A DNA stretch of 64,000 bases from contig CAVSKL010000003.1 of NCBI GenBank assembly GCA_963728475.1, positions 1 to 64,000 of the forward strand, read 5' to 3'. The stretch comes from CAVSKL01 sp963728475 [NCBI: Candidatus Eiseniibacteriota bacterium] (GTDB taxonomy: Bacteria; Eisenbacteria; RBG-16-71-46; JABDJR01). The notes beneath the pieces were generated by a model. The model was not told the DNA's origin. It did not search any database and saw only the letters and a program-made list of their open reading frames with translations. Position numbers and translations under genes: made by a program. Position 1 is the stretch's first letter. Each line of letters begins with the position of its first letter. Shown here in pieces: positions 25,424 to 34,394 of this stretch.

Positions 25424-26659
25424 CTATCCCCGGGCGAACCGCCGGAGCCGGGCCAGGCTCAGGCCGAAGAGGAGGAGCGAGCCCGCCAGCAGGACGAGGG
25501 CCGAGAGGGCCATCTCGCTCCCGGTCGCGGTGCCCCACAGGATGTCCCGGAGCCGGACGAGCGCCCATCCGTTGGGGGTGAGCCGGCCGATCCGCGCCAG
25601 CCAGTCCGGCATGGCCTCGAAGGGGAAGAACGAGCCCCCGGTCATGACCAGGGGGAAGAACACGGCGATGGTGAGCAGGCCGCCGCCGCGCTGGCTGGAG
25701 GCCAGGAGCTGGAGCAGGGTAAAGAAGAGGAGGAGGCCCACCCCCGACAGCGTGGCCCACGCCACCGCCAGCGGCAGTCCGTGCAGGGTTACCCCGAACA
25801 CGAACCGCCCCGCCAGCATCCCGAGCCCGGACACCAGGGCCAGGAGCGCGGTCGCGCCCAGGATCTTGCCCCCCAGGATCACGGCCAGGCTGCGGGGGGA
25901 GGAGACCGAGCGCCGGAGTGTTCCCTGGGCGCGTTCCTTCCAGAAGTCGTCGCTGAGCTGCTGTCCCGCCGCCACCACCCCCATGAAGAAGAGGCTGGGG
26001 AAGAAGAGGTCGGTGAGGCTCCGCTCCTGAGCCGCGGCCGGTTTCAGGGTGACCGCCTCCACCGAAATCGCGGGGGGGAACAGGAAGGGCGAGGCCTTCT
26101 CGACCACCCGGTTGATGGTGGTGGAGATCCCGGCCACGGTGGAGTCGGCAAGGGTGGCCCGGCCCGGAGGCGCCGGCTGGAGGATACGGGTGCCCACCTC
26201 GCCCGCCATCTCCTGCCCGATTCCCACCACGTCCACCAGGAACCCCAGCACCCCTTCCAGGATGCCGGGAAGGATGCGCTCGGCGGGGTTGGTGAGGAGG
26301 GTGAGGCTGACGGGCTTGCGCCGGAGCACCGCCTCGCCGAACCCTTGGGGGATGATCAGGAGCCCCGAGGCCTTCCCCCGGTCGAGTTCCCGCCGCCCGA
26401 GGGCCTCGGTCACCGGCCGGGCGCTTACCAGATCGGCGAGCTGCCCCTGCCCCAGCGACCCCAGCAGGAGGTTGCTGGCGAAGGTGCTGTCGTGGTCGGC
26501 GACCAGGAGCCGCGCGGTGGGGGTGGACCCGCTCCCCCCCATGCCGAGCCGGATGAGGAGTCCGATCATGAGCGGCAGCCCCACCGCGAAGGCCACCGCC
26601 ACCGGGTCGCGGACCATGCGGCGGACGTCCTTGCCCGCGCAGGCGAAGAGGAATCTCAT
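25424..26659 (-). CDS. ABC-2 type exporter permease (first subunit)
   Basis: 411 residues. The N-terminal helix VRRMVRDPVAVAFAVGLPLMIGLLIRLG is followed by a soluble extracytoplasmic domain (LLVADHDSTFASNLLLG ... QGFGEAVLRRKPVSLTLLTNP). Five or six membrane segments follow, with the ABC-2 loop FWKERAQGTLRRSVSSPRSLAVILGGK and GGSFFPFEAMPDWLARIGRLTPNGWAL. It starts 19 bp after the ATPase stop and abuts the second permease. Confidence 0.88.
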   Translation of the reverse strand: MRFLFACAGKDVRRMVRDPVAVAFAVGLPLMIGLLIRLGMGGSGSTPTARLLVADHDSTFASNLLLGSLGQGQLADLVSARPVTEALGRRELDRGKASGLLIIPQGFGEAVLRRKPVSLTLLTNPAERILPGILEGVLGFLVDVVGIGQEMAGEVGTRILQPAPPGRATLADSTVAGISTTINRVVEKASPFLFPPAISVEAVTLKPAAAQERSLTDLFFPSLFFMGVVAAGQQLSDDFWKERAQGTLRRSVSSPRSLAVILGGKILGATALLALVSGLGMLAGRFVFGVTLHGLPLAVAWATLSGVGLLLFFTLLQLLASSQRGGGLLTIAVFFPLVMTGGSFFPFEAMPDWLARIGRLTPNGWALVRLRDILWGTATGSEMALSALVLLAGSLLLFGLSLARLRRFARG

Positions 26660-26678
26660 GAAACCGCCGTCCCCGCGC

Positions 26679-27608
26679 TCACTCCCGGAGGTCCTTCCCG
26701 GTGAGCTTGATGAACAGGGTCTCCAGGCTGGGCTGGCTCAGGGTGGTCTCGCGGACCTCGCCGCCGGCCTCGGAGAGGATCGCGAAGAGTTCGGGGAGGC
26801 GGCGCGAACCCTGCGGCACCCCGATCGTCAGCTGGTTCTCGTCGGAGTGGATGATCTCGGCCCCCTCGAGCCGCGCTTCCACCTCCGCGACCGAGCCGGC
26901 GGGAAACGTCCCGGCCAACCGCACCACGTCGCGCTCGCCGGTGAGGGACCGGAGTTCGGGGAGCGTGCCCTCCGCGATCACCCGGCCGTGATCCACGATG
27001 GCCAGATGATCGCAGAGTTCCTCCGCCTCTTCCATGTAGTGGGTGGTGTAGAGGACGCAGGTGCCGGCGGCGGCCTGGGCCCGCACCAGGTCCAGGAGCC
27101 GGACCCGGCTCTGGGGATCCACCCCCACCGTGGGTTCGTCGAGGAGCAGCACCTGGGGTCCGTGGACGATGCCGCAGGCGAAGTTGAGCCGGCGCTTCAT
27201 GCCGCCGCTGAACCGCTTGACCGGCTCCTTGGCCCGGTCGGCGAGCCCGGTAAGCTCCAGGGCCTCGGCGATGCGGCGGCGGAGGTCGGGGCCGGTGAGG
27301 CCGTAGGCGCCGGCCCAGTAGCGCAGGTTCTCGGTGGCCGAGATCTCCTCGTAGAGGGCGATCTCCTGGGGGACCACTCCCAGGCTCCGCTTGGCCGCCA
27401 CCGCGTCGGTCACGATGTCGTGGCCCATGACCCGGATTCGTCCCGCGGTGGGGACGAGGAGGCCGGAGATGCAGCTCAAGGTGGTGGTCTTGCCGGCGCC
27501 GTTGGGGCCCAGGAGCCCGAACACCGCGCCCGCCTCCGCGGTGAAACTCACTTCGTCCACCGCCACCAGTTCCCCGTAGACTTTGCGCAGGCCCTCGACT
27601 TGGATCAA
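26679..27608 (-). CDS. ABC-2 exporter ATP-binding protein
   Basis: About 309 residues from a TTG at 27608 (AAGGGGGG nine bases upstream). An in-frame ATG at 27647 is less likely because it falls inside a promoter -10 (27646-27651). Walker A is LLGPNGAGKTTTLSCISG and the Q-loop is VVPQEIALYEEISATEN. The signature is FSGGMKRRLNFACG, Walker B is VLLLDEPTVGVDP, and the switch His is YTTHYMEEAEEL. The C-terminal ~75 residues resemble the extension of drug or lipid-export ATPases such as CcmA/DrrA types. First gene of the three-gene exporter operon. Confidence 0.9.
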   Translation of the reverse strand: MIQVEGLRKVYGELVAVDEVSFTAEAGAVFGLLGPNGAGKTTTLSCISGLLVPTAGRIRVMGHDIVTDAVAAKRSLGVVPQEIALYEEISATENLRYWAGAYGLTGPDLRRRIAEALELTGLADRAKEPVKRFSGGMKRRLNFACGIVHGPQVLLLDEPTVGVDPQSRVRLLDLVRAQAAAGTCVLYTTHYMEEAEELCDHLAIVDHGRVIAEGTLPELRSLTGERDVVRLAGTFPAGSVAEVEARLEGAEIIHSDENQLTIGVPQGSRRLPELFAILSEAGGEVRETTLSQPSLETLFIKLTGKDLRE

Positions 27609-27645
27609 GGAAGCGCCCCCCTTCTGCTCGGCCGGCAAAGGCCGC

Positions 27646-27674
27646 ATTCTAACCGCTGGGCCGCCCGGTGCCGA
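27646..27674 (-). promoter_or_regulatory. Likely promoter of the ABC-2 exporter operon
   Basis: On the minus strand TCGGCA (27674-27669), 17-bp spacer, TAGAAT (27651-27646); the -10 is 5/6 and the -35 is 4/6. Transcription would begin near 27639, about 30 bp before the TTG start. Confidence 0.5.
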
Positions 27675-27730
27675 CCCCCCGGGCGGCCCCGGGTGAGGCG
27701 GCGGCTCGTCGGACGAGGATTTGCCGGCGT

Positions 27731-28117
27731 TCAGGCCGCCTGGTACCGCGCTTCGCCGAACCCGAGGATCGGAAAGAAGATGAATCCCAGGAAGAAGAGC
27801 CCGGCCGCGAACGCCCCGCCCTTGCCGAACCGCTCGGCCAGCGAGACGAAAACCAGGATGCTGACGATGAGGTTCACGATCGGAATGAACAGGAGGACGA
27901 TCCACCAGATCGGCTTGCCGGCGATCTCGAGCACCACGATCCAGTTGTAGATGGGGATGATGCAGGCCCAGCCCGGCCTGCCCGCCTTCTCGAACATCTT
28001 CCACATGCCGGCCAGGACGATAAGGACGAGCACGATGTCGACGACGAGGAAGAACCCGCTGAACAGGCCGGCGAACGCGCCGCCGGATAGCGCGAGCGAG
28101 GTGGATACGGGGTGCAT
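27731..28117 (-). CDS. Small polytopic membrane protein (DUF5684-like)
   Basis: 128 residues; ATG at 28117 with AAGGAGAGG just upstream. Four hydrophobic segments: GLFSGFFLVVDIVLVLIVLAGMW, the loop WKMFEKAGRPGWACIIPIYNWIVVLEI, WIVLLFIPIVNLIVSILVFVSL, and AFAAGLFFLGFIFFPILGFG. The KAGRPGWACIIPIYN motif is typical of DUF5684 proteins that often accompany signal peptidase-like genes. Function unknown. Confidence 0.8.
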   Translation of the reverse strand: MHPVSTSLALSGGAFAGLFSGFFLVVDIVLVLIVLAGMWKMFEKAGRPGWACIIPIYNWIVVLEIAGKPIWWIVLLFIPIVNLIVSILVFVSLAERFGKGGAFAAGLFFLGFIFFPILGFGEARYQAA

Positions 28118-28205
28118 GACCTCTCCTTTCACGACGGCGCCGGGGTGGGCGCCAGTGAACGAATCCGCCGTCGCCGCATCCTATCTCCGGGAAATGCAGG
28201 ATGTC

Positions 28206-28232
28206 ATGATAAAAAAGAAGAATACATGTCAA
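28206..28232 (-). promoter_or_regulatory. Probable promoter for the DUF5684-like gene
   Basis: On the minus strand a perfect TTGACA (28232-28227) is followed after 15 bp by TATCAT (28211-28206), 5/6 to consensus; the spacer is two bases short. The region (28196-28235) is unusually AT-rich. The rest of the 326-bp divergent gap before clpB holds no gene. Confidence 0.45.
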
Positions 28233-28384
28233 ACGGCCGGATCCGGCCGGGATGCGCCCGGCTTCGCAGGCGGTGCGGCGGGGAGGGCCGGGGTGACCTC
28301 GAACCGCCCGCCGCGTTCGGAGCGTCCCCCGCCTGCGAGCGCGGAGAGGCCCCTCGTCGGGATGAGAGGATGATGAGGGAGGGC

Positions 28385-28390
28385 TATACT
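28385..28390 (+). promoter_or_regulatory. Possible -10 element of clpB
   Basis: TATACT 54 bp before the clpB ATG, with no good -35 and no CIRCE-type inverted repeat seen nearby. Confidence 0.25.
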
Positions 28391-28443
28391 GGACGGATTC
28401 GATACGTGGATGCCCCGGCCGCGCACACCGAGAGGACGTGCCT

Positions 28444-31095
28444 ATGGATCTCAATCGCCTGACCCAAAAGTCGCAGGAAGCGGTGCAGGCCGCCCAGACC
28501 AAGGCGCTCCGCTTCGGCCATCCCGAGGTGGACGTGGAGCACGTGCTGTCGGCGCTCCTGGAGCAGCCGGACGGGCTCGCGCCCCGGTTGCTCAAGCGCC
28601 TGGACGTGGACGTGAACGTGCTGGCCGGGGAGGTGGAGCGGGAGCTGGAGCGCCGCCCCCGGCAGTCCGGGCCGGGGACGGAGATCGGCAAGGTCTACGT
28701 GAGCCAGCGGATGGCGTCCCTGGTGGACCGGGCCGAGGAGGAGCGCAAGCGGCTCAAGGACGAGTACGTCTCGGTCGAGCACCTCATCCTGGCCATGATC
28801 GCGGAAGGCGATGCAACGCCGGCGGGGAAGATCCTCCGGACCTTCGGGGTGACCCGCGAGAACTTCCTGGCCGCCCTCACCGCGGTCCGCGGCCACCAAA
28901 GGGTCACCAGCGCCACCCCCGAGTCCGCCTACGAGGCGCTCGAGAAGTACGGGGTGGACCTGGTGGCCCAGGCGCGGGCCAACAAGCTCGACCCGGTGAT
29001 CGGCCGGGACGGCGAGATCCGCCGGGTGATCCGGATCCTCTCGCGAAAGACCAAGAACAACCCGGTGCTCATCGGTGAACCCGGGGTGGGGAAGACCGCC
29101 ATCGTGGAGGGGCTGGCTCAGCGGGTGGTCCGAGGCGACGTTCCGGAGTGGCTCAAGGATCGCTCCATCTTCTCGCTCGACATGGGGTCGTTGCTCGCCG
29201 GCGCCAAGTACCGGGGCGAGTTCGAGGAGCGGCTGAAGGCGGTGCTGAACGAGATCAAGGAGAGCGAGGGGCGGGTGATCCTGTTCATCGACGAACTCCA
29301 CAACATCGTGGGCGCCGGCCGCACCGAGGGCTCCACCGACGCCGGGAACCTGTTGAAGCCCATGCTTGCCCGCGGGGAACTCCACTGCATCGGCGCCACC
29401 ACCCTCGACGAGTACCGCAAGCACATCGAGAAGGACGCGGCGCTGGAGCGGCGCTTCCAGCCGGTCATGGTCGACGCGCCCTCGGTCGAGGACACCGTGT
29501 CCATCCTCCGCGGTCTCCGCGAGCGGTTCGAGGTTCATCACGGGGTGAAGATCCAGGACAATGCCCTGGTGGCGGCGGCGGTGCTGTCCAACCGGTACAT
29601 CTCCGACCGCTTCCTTCCCGACAAGGCCATCGACCTGGTGGACGAGGCCTGCGCGCTCATCCGGACCGAGATCGACTCCATGCCCGCGGAGCTGGACGAG
29701 GTGACCCGCCGGGTCATGCAGCTCGAGATCGAGGAGGCGGCGCTCAAGAAGGAGAAGGACAAGGCGTCGCACGATCGGCTCGAGGACCTCCGGCGGGAGC
29801 TGGCGGACCTCAAGGAGCGCGCCCGGAGCATGCGCGCCCAGTGGGACGAGGAGAAGGCGCGGCTGGCCGAGGTGCGCAAGCTCCGCGAGGAAATCGAGCG
29901 GCGCCGGCAGGAGCTGGAGCGGGCCGAGCGCGAGTACGACCTCAACAAGAGCGCCGAGATCAAGCACGGGGCGCTGCCGCAGCTGGAAAGGCAGCTCCAC
30001 GAGAAGGAGGGGGCGCTGGCCAAGGAGGCGGAGGGGCAGCGGCTCCTGCGCGAGGAGGTGACCGAGGACGAGATCGCCGAGATCGTCTCCCGCTGGACCG
30101 GGATCCCGGTGACCCGGCTGGTGGAGGGGGAGCGGGAGAAGCTGCTTCGCCTGGACGAGATCCTCCACCGGCGGGTGGTGGGCCAGGACGAGGCGGTGAA
30201 GCTGGTCGCGGACGCGGTGATCCGGGCCCGGAGTGGGATCAAGGACCCGCGCCGGCCGATCGGCTCCTTCATCTTCCTGGGGCCGACCGGGGTGGGCAAG
30301 ACCGAGCTGGCCAAGACCCTGGCCGAGGCGCTCTTCGACACCGAGGAGAACCTGATCCGGATCGACATGTCGGAGTACATGGAGCGGCACAACGTCTCGC
30401 GGCTGATCGGGGCGCCTCCCGGCTACGTGGGGTACGAGGAAGGGGGCCAGCTCACCGAGGCGGTGCGCCGGAAGCCCTACTGCGTGATCCTTTTCGACGA
30501 GGTCGAAAAGGCCCACCAGGACGTGTTCAACGTGTTGTTGCAGATCCTGGACGACGGCCGGGTCACCGACGCCCAGGGGCGGACGGTGGACTTCAAGAAC
30601 ACGGTGATCATCATGACCTCGAACATCGGCTCCCATTTCCTGCTGGAAGGGGTGACCGACCGGGGCGAGATCACCGAGGACGCGCGCCGGGCGGTGATGC
30701 GGGAGCTGCGGAGCCATTTCCGCCCCGAGTTCCTGAACCGGGTGGACGACGTGGTGATGTTCAAGCCGCTGAAGCTCGAGGAGATCGAGCGGATCGTGGA
30801 CCTGTTGACCGAGGACCTCCGCAAGCGCCTGGCCGACCGCGACGTGAAGCTGGAACTGACCGATGCGGCCCGGGAGCTGGTGGCGCGGGAGGGGTTCGAC
30901 CCGGTTTACGGGGCGCGGCCGCTCAAGCGATTCCTCCAGCACGAGTTGGAGAGCCGGATCGGCCGCGCGCTCATCGCCGGCGAGGTCCTGGACGGGGCCT
31001 CGGTGCGGGTGGACGCGGTGGAGGGAGCGCTGACCGTCCGGGTGGAGAACCCCGCGCCGGAGGCGGAGCCCTCGGAGAAGACGACCGGAGCCTAG
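28444..31095 (+). CDS. clpB: ATP-dependent chaperone ClpB
   Basis: 883 residues. Hexameric disaggregase that works with DnaK to rescue aggregated proteins. I chose ATG 28444 because the standard ClpB N-terminus ([18 protein letters not shown]) begins there; the frame also has a GTG at 28438. Clp N-domain 1-150. NBD1 Walker A is GEPGVGKTA, with pore loop [14 protein letters not shown] and Walker [11 protein letters not shown]. The coiled-coil M-domain is about 400-520. NBD2 Walker A is GPTGVGKTE, with [23 protein letters not shown] and [20 protein letters not shown]. All ATPase motifs are intact and length is normal. Confidence 0.97.
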   Translation: MDLNRLTQKSQEAVQAAQTKALRFGHPEVDVEHVLSALLEQPDGLAPRLLKRLDVDVNVLAGEVERELERRPRQSGPGTEIGKVYVSQRMASLVDRAEEERKRLKDEYVSVEHLILAMIAEGDATPAGKILRTFGVTRENFLAALTAVRGHQRVTSATPESAYEALEKYGVDLVAQARANKLDPVIGRDGEIRRVIRILSRKTKNNPVLIGEPGVGKTAIVEGLAQRVVRGDVPEWLKDRSIFSLDMGSLLAGAKYRGEFEERLKAVLNEIKESEGRVILFIDELHNIVGAGRTEGSTDAGNLLKPMLARGELHCIGATTLDEYRKHIEKDAALERRFQPVMVDAPSVEDTVSILRGLRERFEVHHGVKIQDNALVAAAVLSNRYISDRFLPDKAIDLVDEACALIRTEIDSMPAELDEVTRRVMQLEIEEAALKKEKDKASHDRLEDLRRELADLKERARSMRAQWDEEKARLAEVRKLREEIERRRQELERAEREYDLNKSAEIKHGALPQLERQLHEKEGALAKEAEGQRLLREEVTEDEIAEIVSRWTGIPVTRLVEGEREKLLRLDEILHRRVVGQDEAVKLVADAVIRARSGIKDPRRPIGSFIFLGPTGVGKTELAKTLAEALFDTEENLIRIDMSEYMERHNVSRLIGAPPGYVGYEEGGQLTEAVRRKPYCVILFDEVEKAHQDVFNVLLQILDDGRVTDAQGRTVDFKNTVIIMTSNIGSHFLLEGVTDRGEITEDARRAVMRELRSHFRPEFLNRVDDVVMFKPLKLEEIERIVDLLTEDLRKRLADRDVKLELTDAARELVAREGFDPVYGARPLKRFLQHELESRIGRALIAGEVLDGASVRVDAVEGALTVRVENPAPEAEPSEKTTGA

Positions 31096-31208
31096 ATCCC
31101 GGGCCTCTGGCCCAACGGCCCCTATGCCACACGGGGCGCGACGGCGCCCAAAGTGCGCGGACAGAAAGAGGTTACAAAGCACGCGGACCGGAGGGGCCGT
31201 CTACAGAC

Positions 31209-31328
31209 GTGGATGCCCTGAAGGCGCTGGTGCTCTCCCATCGCGACGAGATCGCCCGCCTGGAACAGCAGAACCGTCCCGGCCCGGGAGAAGGTAGAAG
31301 GGACGCCCGTCTCGAGCGGAGGGTGTAA
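31209..31328 (+). CDS. Possible 39-residue small protein
   Basis: A short frame from GTG at 31209, beginning VDALKALVLSHRDEIARLEQQ, has an amphipathic-helix pattern that looks more protein-like than the shadows around it. It ends at a TAA at 31328. GGAGG lies about 13 bp upstream, too far for a good ribosome site. It may instead be the tail of a decayed gene. The rest of the 31096-31399 gap shows only a short GGGCC-TCT-GGCCC hairpin after clpB. Confidence 0.2.
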   Translation: MDALKALVLSHRDEIARLEQQNRPGPGEGRRDARLERRV

Positions 31329-31399
31329 TTTGTTGAATCCAGCAGGAGGGATGTTATGGTGTGCCGGCTACCCGCCTCCCCAACGAAAGGGCTCCCCCC

Positions 31400-32125
31400 A
31401 TGCTGCGCTCGCTCCTTGCCGCCGTCTTCTTGAGCCTCTGCTCCGCATTCGGAGCGCCCGGCGCCTCCGCCCAGGTCTGCTCCTGCGCCGGGGATCTCTC
31501 CGACGGCTTCGAGGATGGGGTCCTGACGTGGATCCCATCGGCCACCTGCGGGTTCGTGGTCGAGACCTCGGGGACGCTTCGCACGGTTCATGCCCAGTGC
31601 GAGGGATACTCGCAGGCCCGTCTTGAGCCTTCCGTCTGCGGGGAATTCGACCTGCAGATCGATTGCTCCTCGAGCAACTTCGTGGCGGCGGGCAACGTGG
31701 GAACGCGCGCCGGCGGAATGCGCGTGGAGACCGCCGGCGGAAGCCCGGTGATGTCGATCGAGATCCACAACTCGGCCTTTTCCGGGGGTTGCATTCCCGC
31801 TCCCCTCACGATCAAGGCCTATGCCGCAGATTCCACCGCGTGCCTGGCATCCTGGGGAACATACGATTCCAACATGCGTTTCCGGATCACCCGTCAGGGC
31901 TCGACGGTCAAGGCGTACTACCAGGATTCGTCCGGACCCCCCTGGGTGGAGCTTCACTCCGCAACCGGTCCGCTCGGAGATCTCCACGTGTACGTCTACG
32001 GCGTGACGATCGGGGACACCGGGAACTTCGCCATGATCTTCGACAACTTCTCTCTGACGAGCGAACTCTGCCCCACACCGGCCATGCCCGCCACCTGGGG
32101 CCGGCTCAAGGACCTCTATCCCTGA
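31400..32125 (+). CDS. Secreted protein with C-terminal WGRLK tag (laminin-G/LamG-like fold possible)
   Basis: 241 residues from ATG at 31400 (a GTG at 31361 would add 13 residues). Signal peptide MLRSLLAAVFLSLCSAFGAPGASAQ. The mature domain has several Cys (VCSCAGDLSDGFEDG, CGFVV, CEG, VCGEFDL, DCSS, GGCIP, ACLASW) and alternating strands. SDGFEDGVLTWIP, RITRQGSTVKAYYQDSSG and MIFDNFSLTSE resemble concanavalin-like domains of surface proteins. It ends CPTPAMPATWGRLKDLYP, the same tag as the beta-helix proteins at 1297-4112 but on an unrelated fold. A small hairpin (ACCGGTG/CACCGGT, 32126-32144) follows the stop. Confidence 0.8.
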   Translation: MLRSLLAAVFLSLCSAFGAPGASAQVCSCAGDLSDGFEDGVLTWIPSATCGFVVETSGTLRTVHAQCEGYSQARLEPSVCGEFDLQIDCSSSNFVAAGNVGTRAGGMRVETAGGSPVMSIEIHNSAFSGGCIPAPLTIKAYAADSTACLASWGTYDSNMRFRITRQGSTVKAYYQDSSGPPWVELHSATGPLGDLHVYVYGVTIGDTGNFAMIFDNFSLTSELCPTPAMPATWGRLKDLYP

Positions 32126-32281
32126 ACCGGTGCCATCCACCGGTGCCGCCTCGCCGACACCGATCCCCGCTTCCCGAAGTACCCGTCGCTTCTCGTCCTG
32201 GAGTGCCCCGGGTAGAGCGACGATCCCCACCCGAGCCCGACCCTGGTCAGAAAACCCCGCCGGCCCCCCCGTCCGATAGCG

Positions 32282-32287
32282 TATAAT
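32282..32287 (+). promoter_or_regulatory. Perfect -10 hexamer (TATAAT) before the Gly-rich protein operon
   Basis: TATAAT at 32282-32287, 134 bp before the ATG at 32421. No matching -35 was found at 16-18 bp. It is unusual for this GC-rich sequence and probably a promoter of the two-gene operon 32421-35377. Confidence 0.4.
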
Positions 32288-32420
32288 TCCAGTCTTCTGC
32301 GCCGGGAACCCGATGTGGGCCCGCTCCGGGGCGCCCGGATCCCGCCCCCGCAGGGGATTGCATCCAGGAGTCGCACACGGCGACATGCCTCGTCGCCGCC
32401 TCACGCCGGGAGAACCTCTC

Positions 32421-34394
32421 ATGATCCCTCTCCGCAGGTCCGCTCTCTCCTTTTGCTGCGCCGCGGCCCTTCTTCTTGCCGGGAGCGGCCCGGCCGCGGC
32501 CGGGGTGGCGACCCCCCACCTCCTCTCCTTCCAGGGGCAGGCGCGCGACGCGGCCGGCCAGCCGGTGGAATCCGGGGACGTGGCCGTGCGCATCTACGAC
32601 GCTCCATCCGGAGGGGCGCTCGTCTACGACTCCGGATCCGAGTTCGCCGGGGCGGTCGACGCGGGCGTTTTCAGCCTCCTCCTGGGCGGCGGCACGGCGC
32701 TCGTCCTGGACAACACGCAGCAGTACTACCTCGAACTGGACGTCAACGGGGAGGAGGTCGTCGGCGACCTGGCCGGGGGAAGGCAGGCTTTCTGGCCGGG
32801 GGGCGGGGACCACTCCCGCGCGGACCTGGAGAGCCGGATCGGCACGCTCGAGGCCATGATCATGCCCCAGTGCACGCCCCCGGCGTACGACCTGAACGGC
32901 GACCCCACCGACGGCTGCGAGTTCGTGCTGGACGCGCAGGGGATCTACGTGGACGCCGACGATTCCGCGGCCGACGACAATCCTGGTTGCGGCCGGGGAC
33001 CTGTGGGAACCGCCCAGGATTGCCGCCCCTGCGCCAGCATCGCGCGGGGCCTCATCGAGGCCTCGTCCGCCGGCCGTACGAACGTCTACGTCGCCAACGC
33101 CACCTATGCCGAACCCGTGACCCTGGTGAACGGGGTGAACCTGCGCGGCGGCTATCACGGCGGGACCTGGGAAAGGCAACTGAACGCGACCACGACCGTG
33201 TTGCGGGGCGTCTCTTCCAGCGGCAATCACCGGCGGGCGGTGACCGGCACCAATGTCACCAGCCCCACCCTGGTGGAGGGGTTCGTGATCTTCGGGCCCA
33301 CGAACCCGGGTCCGGGAGGGAATTCCTACGCGGTCTACCTGGTCAACGCGGGCGGGCTCTCCCTGCGCGACAACGTGATCTACGGCGGGGCCGGCGGTCC
33401 GGGCTCGGACGGGAGTCCGGCGTCCACCGGATCGGACGGATCCGCGGGCTCGGCAGGAGGGGATGCCTTGCAGAGCCCCACCAGCAGCTGTAGCTCCATC
33501 CTGAACCGCTCCGGCGGAGCGGGGGGGAGCCTCACCTGCGCGGGGGTCAACGTGAGCGGCGGGGCCGGGGGCGGCAACCGGTGCACCCCAGTCGCGAACT
33601 CGGAATTCTCCGGCATCGACGGATTCACCGCCACCGGCGCCGGGGGCGGCGCGGGGGGAGACGCCGGGGATGACGGACTGTTGCAGGGCGGTACCTGCTT
33701 CCCTCCGCCCAACCCGGTCGCGGGGGCCCCGGGAGGAACCGGCGCCGCGGGCGCCGGCGGGTTCGCGGGGGCCGGAGCCTCTTCTGCCATTGGAGGCCTT
33801 CTTGCGGGGAACTGGTTCGGCCAGGCCGGCGGGCCCGGCGGCGGGGGGAGTCCCGGTCGCGGCGGCGGTGGCGGCGGTGCCGGCGGAGGGAGCGACGGGA
33901 TCTCGCCGGAGCACGACGTGCTCGGCGGCGCGGGGGGAGGAGGCGGGTCGGGCGCCTGCGGCGGCGCGGGAGGCTCGGGGGGAAGCGCCGGGGGTGGAGC
34001 GTTCGGGATCTTCGTGGTCTCCGGGTCCGCGCCGGCGATTCAGTCCAACACGATCTATCTCGGGATCGGCGGCGCCGGCGGGCGGGGAGGCAATGGAGGC
34101 CGGGGCGGCTCCGGCGGAACCGGCGGCGCGGGGGGCGCGGCGACCGTCTTCTGTTCCGGTGCCGGGGGACGGGGAGGCGACGGGGGAGCGGGAGGCCACG
34201 GCGGGGGCGGCGGCGGCGGGTGCGGAGGCATCTCGTGCGGCATCTTCACCTCGGGCGTGGGCGCTCCCGGCTACGGCGCCACGAACTTCTTCGACGGCGG
34301 CTCGGCCGCACCCGCCGGCTCCGGCGGCCTCTCCCTCGTCAATTCCGGAACCGCGGGCGTCTCCGGCGCCGCCAGCAACGTCGTGAGCCAATGA
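32421..34394 (+). CDS. Secreted Gly-rich beta-helix protein (PE-PGRS-like)
   Basis: 657 residues; ATG at 32421 with GGGAGA upstream. Signal peptide MIPLRRSALSFCCAAALLLAGSGPAAA. An N-terminal module (about 25-140: LLSFQGQARDAAGQPVESGD, VRIYDAP, YYLELDVNGEEVVGD, FWPGGGDHSRADLESRIGTLE) is shared with the next gene. Next comes a short acidic Cys-containing linker (YDLNGDPTDGCEF, DDSAADDNPGCGRG), then a beta-helix start (RTNVYVANATYAEPVTLVNGVNLRGGYHGGTWE). Residues 330-640 are about half Gly/Ala with GGAGG and GGXGG repeats, like mycobacterial PE-PGRS and myxobacterial DUF1565 proteins. It ends NVVSQ, with no tag. Coupled by ATGA to the next gene. Confidence 0.8.
   Translation: MIPLRRSALSFCCAAALLLAGSGPAAAGVATPHLLSFQGQARDAAGQPVESGDVAVRIYDAPSGGALVYDSGSEFAGAVDAGVFSLLLGGGTALVLDNTQQYYLELDVNGEEVVGDLAGGRQAFWPGGGDHSRADLESRIGTLEAMIMPQCTPPAYDLNGDPTDGCEFVLDAQGIYVDADDSAADDNPGCGRGPVGTAQDCRPCASIARGLIEASSAGRTNVYVANATYAEPVTLVNGVNLRGGYHGGTWERQLNATTTVLRGVSSSGNHRRAVTGTNVTSPTLVEGFVIFGPTNPGPGGNSYAVYLVNAGGLSLRDNVIYGGAGGPGSDGSPASTGSDGSAGSAGGDALQSPTSSCSSILNRSGGAGGSLTCAGVNVSGGAGGGNRCTPVANSEFSGIDGFTATGAGGGAGGDAGDDGLLQGGTCFPPPNPVAGAPGGTGAAGAGGFAGAGASSAIGGLLAGNWFGQAGGPGGGGSPGRGGGGGGAGGGSDGISPEHDVLGGAGGGGGSGACGGAGGSGGSAGGGAFGIFVVSGSAPAIQSNTIYLGIGGAGGRGGNGGRGGSGGTGGAGGAATVFCSGAGGRGGDGGAGGHGGGGGGGCGGISCGIFTSGVGAPGYGATNFFDGGSAAPAGSGGLSLVNSGTAGVSGAASNVVSQ

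Noticed and set aside
28384-31182. 932-codon minus-strand frame opposite clpB
   Set aside because: Shadow of clpB, with no domain or start signal.
31356-31433. 25-codon open frame from an ATG with GGAGGG upstream, before the protein at 31400
   Set aside because: Good ribosome site, but the peptide (Pro/Cys/Ser-rich) has no protein character and overlaps the signal-peptide region of a clear gene.
32313-32420. Longer start (36 extra residues) for the Gly-rich protein
   Set aside because: The extra N-terminus is Arg/Gly-rich without a signal peptide. The ATG at 32421 has a ribosome site and a clean signal sequence.
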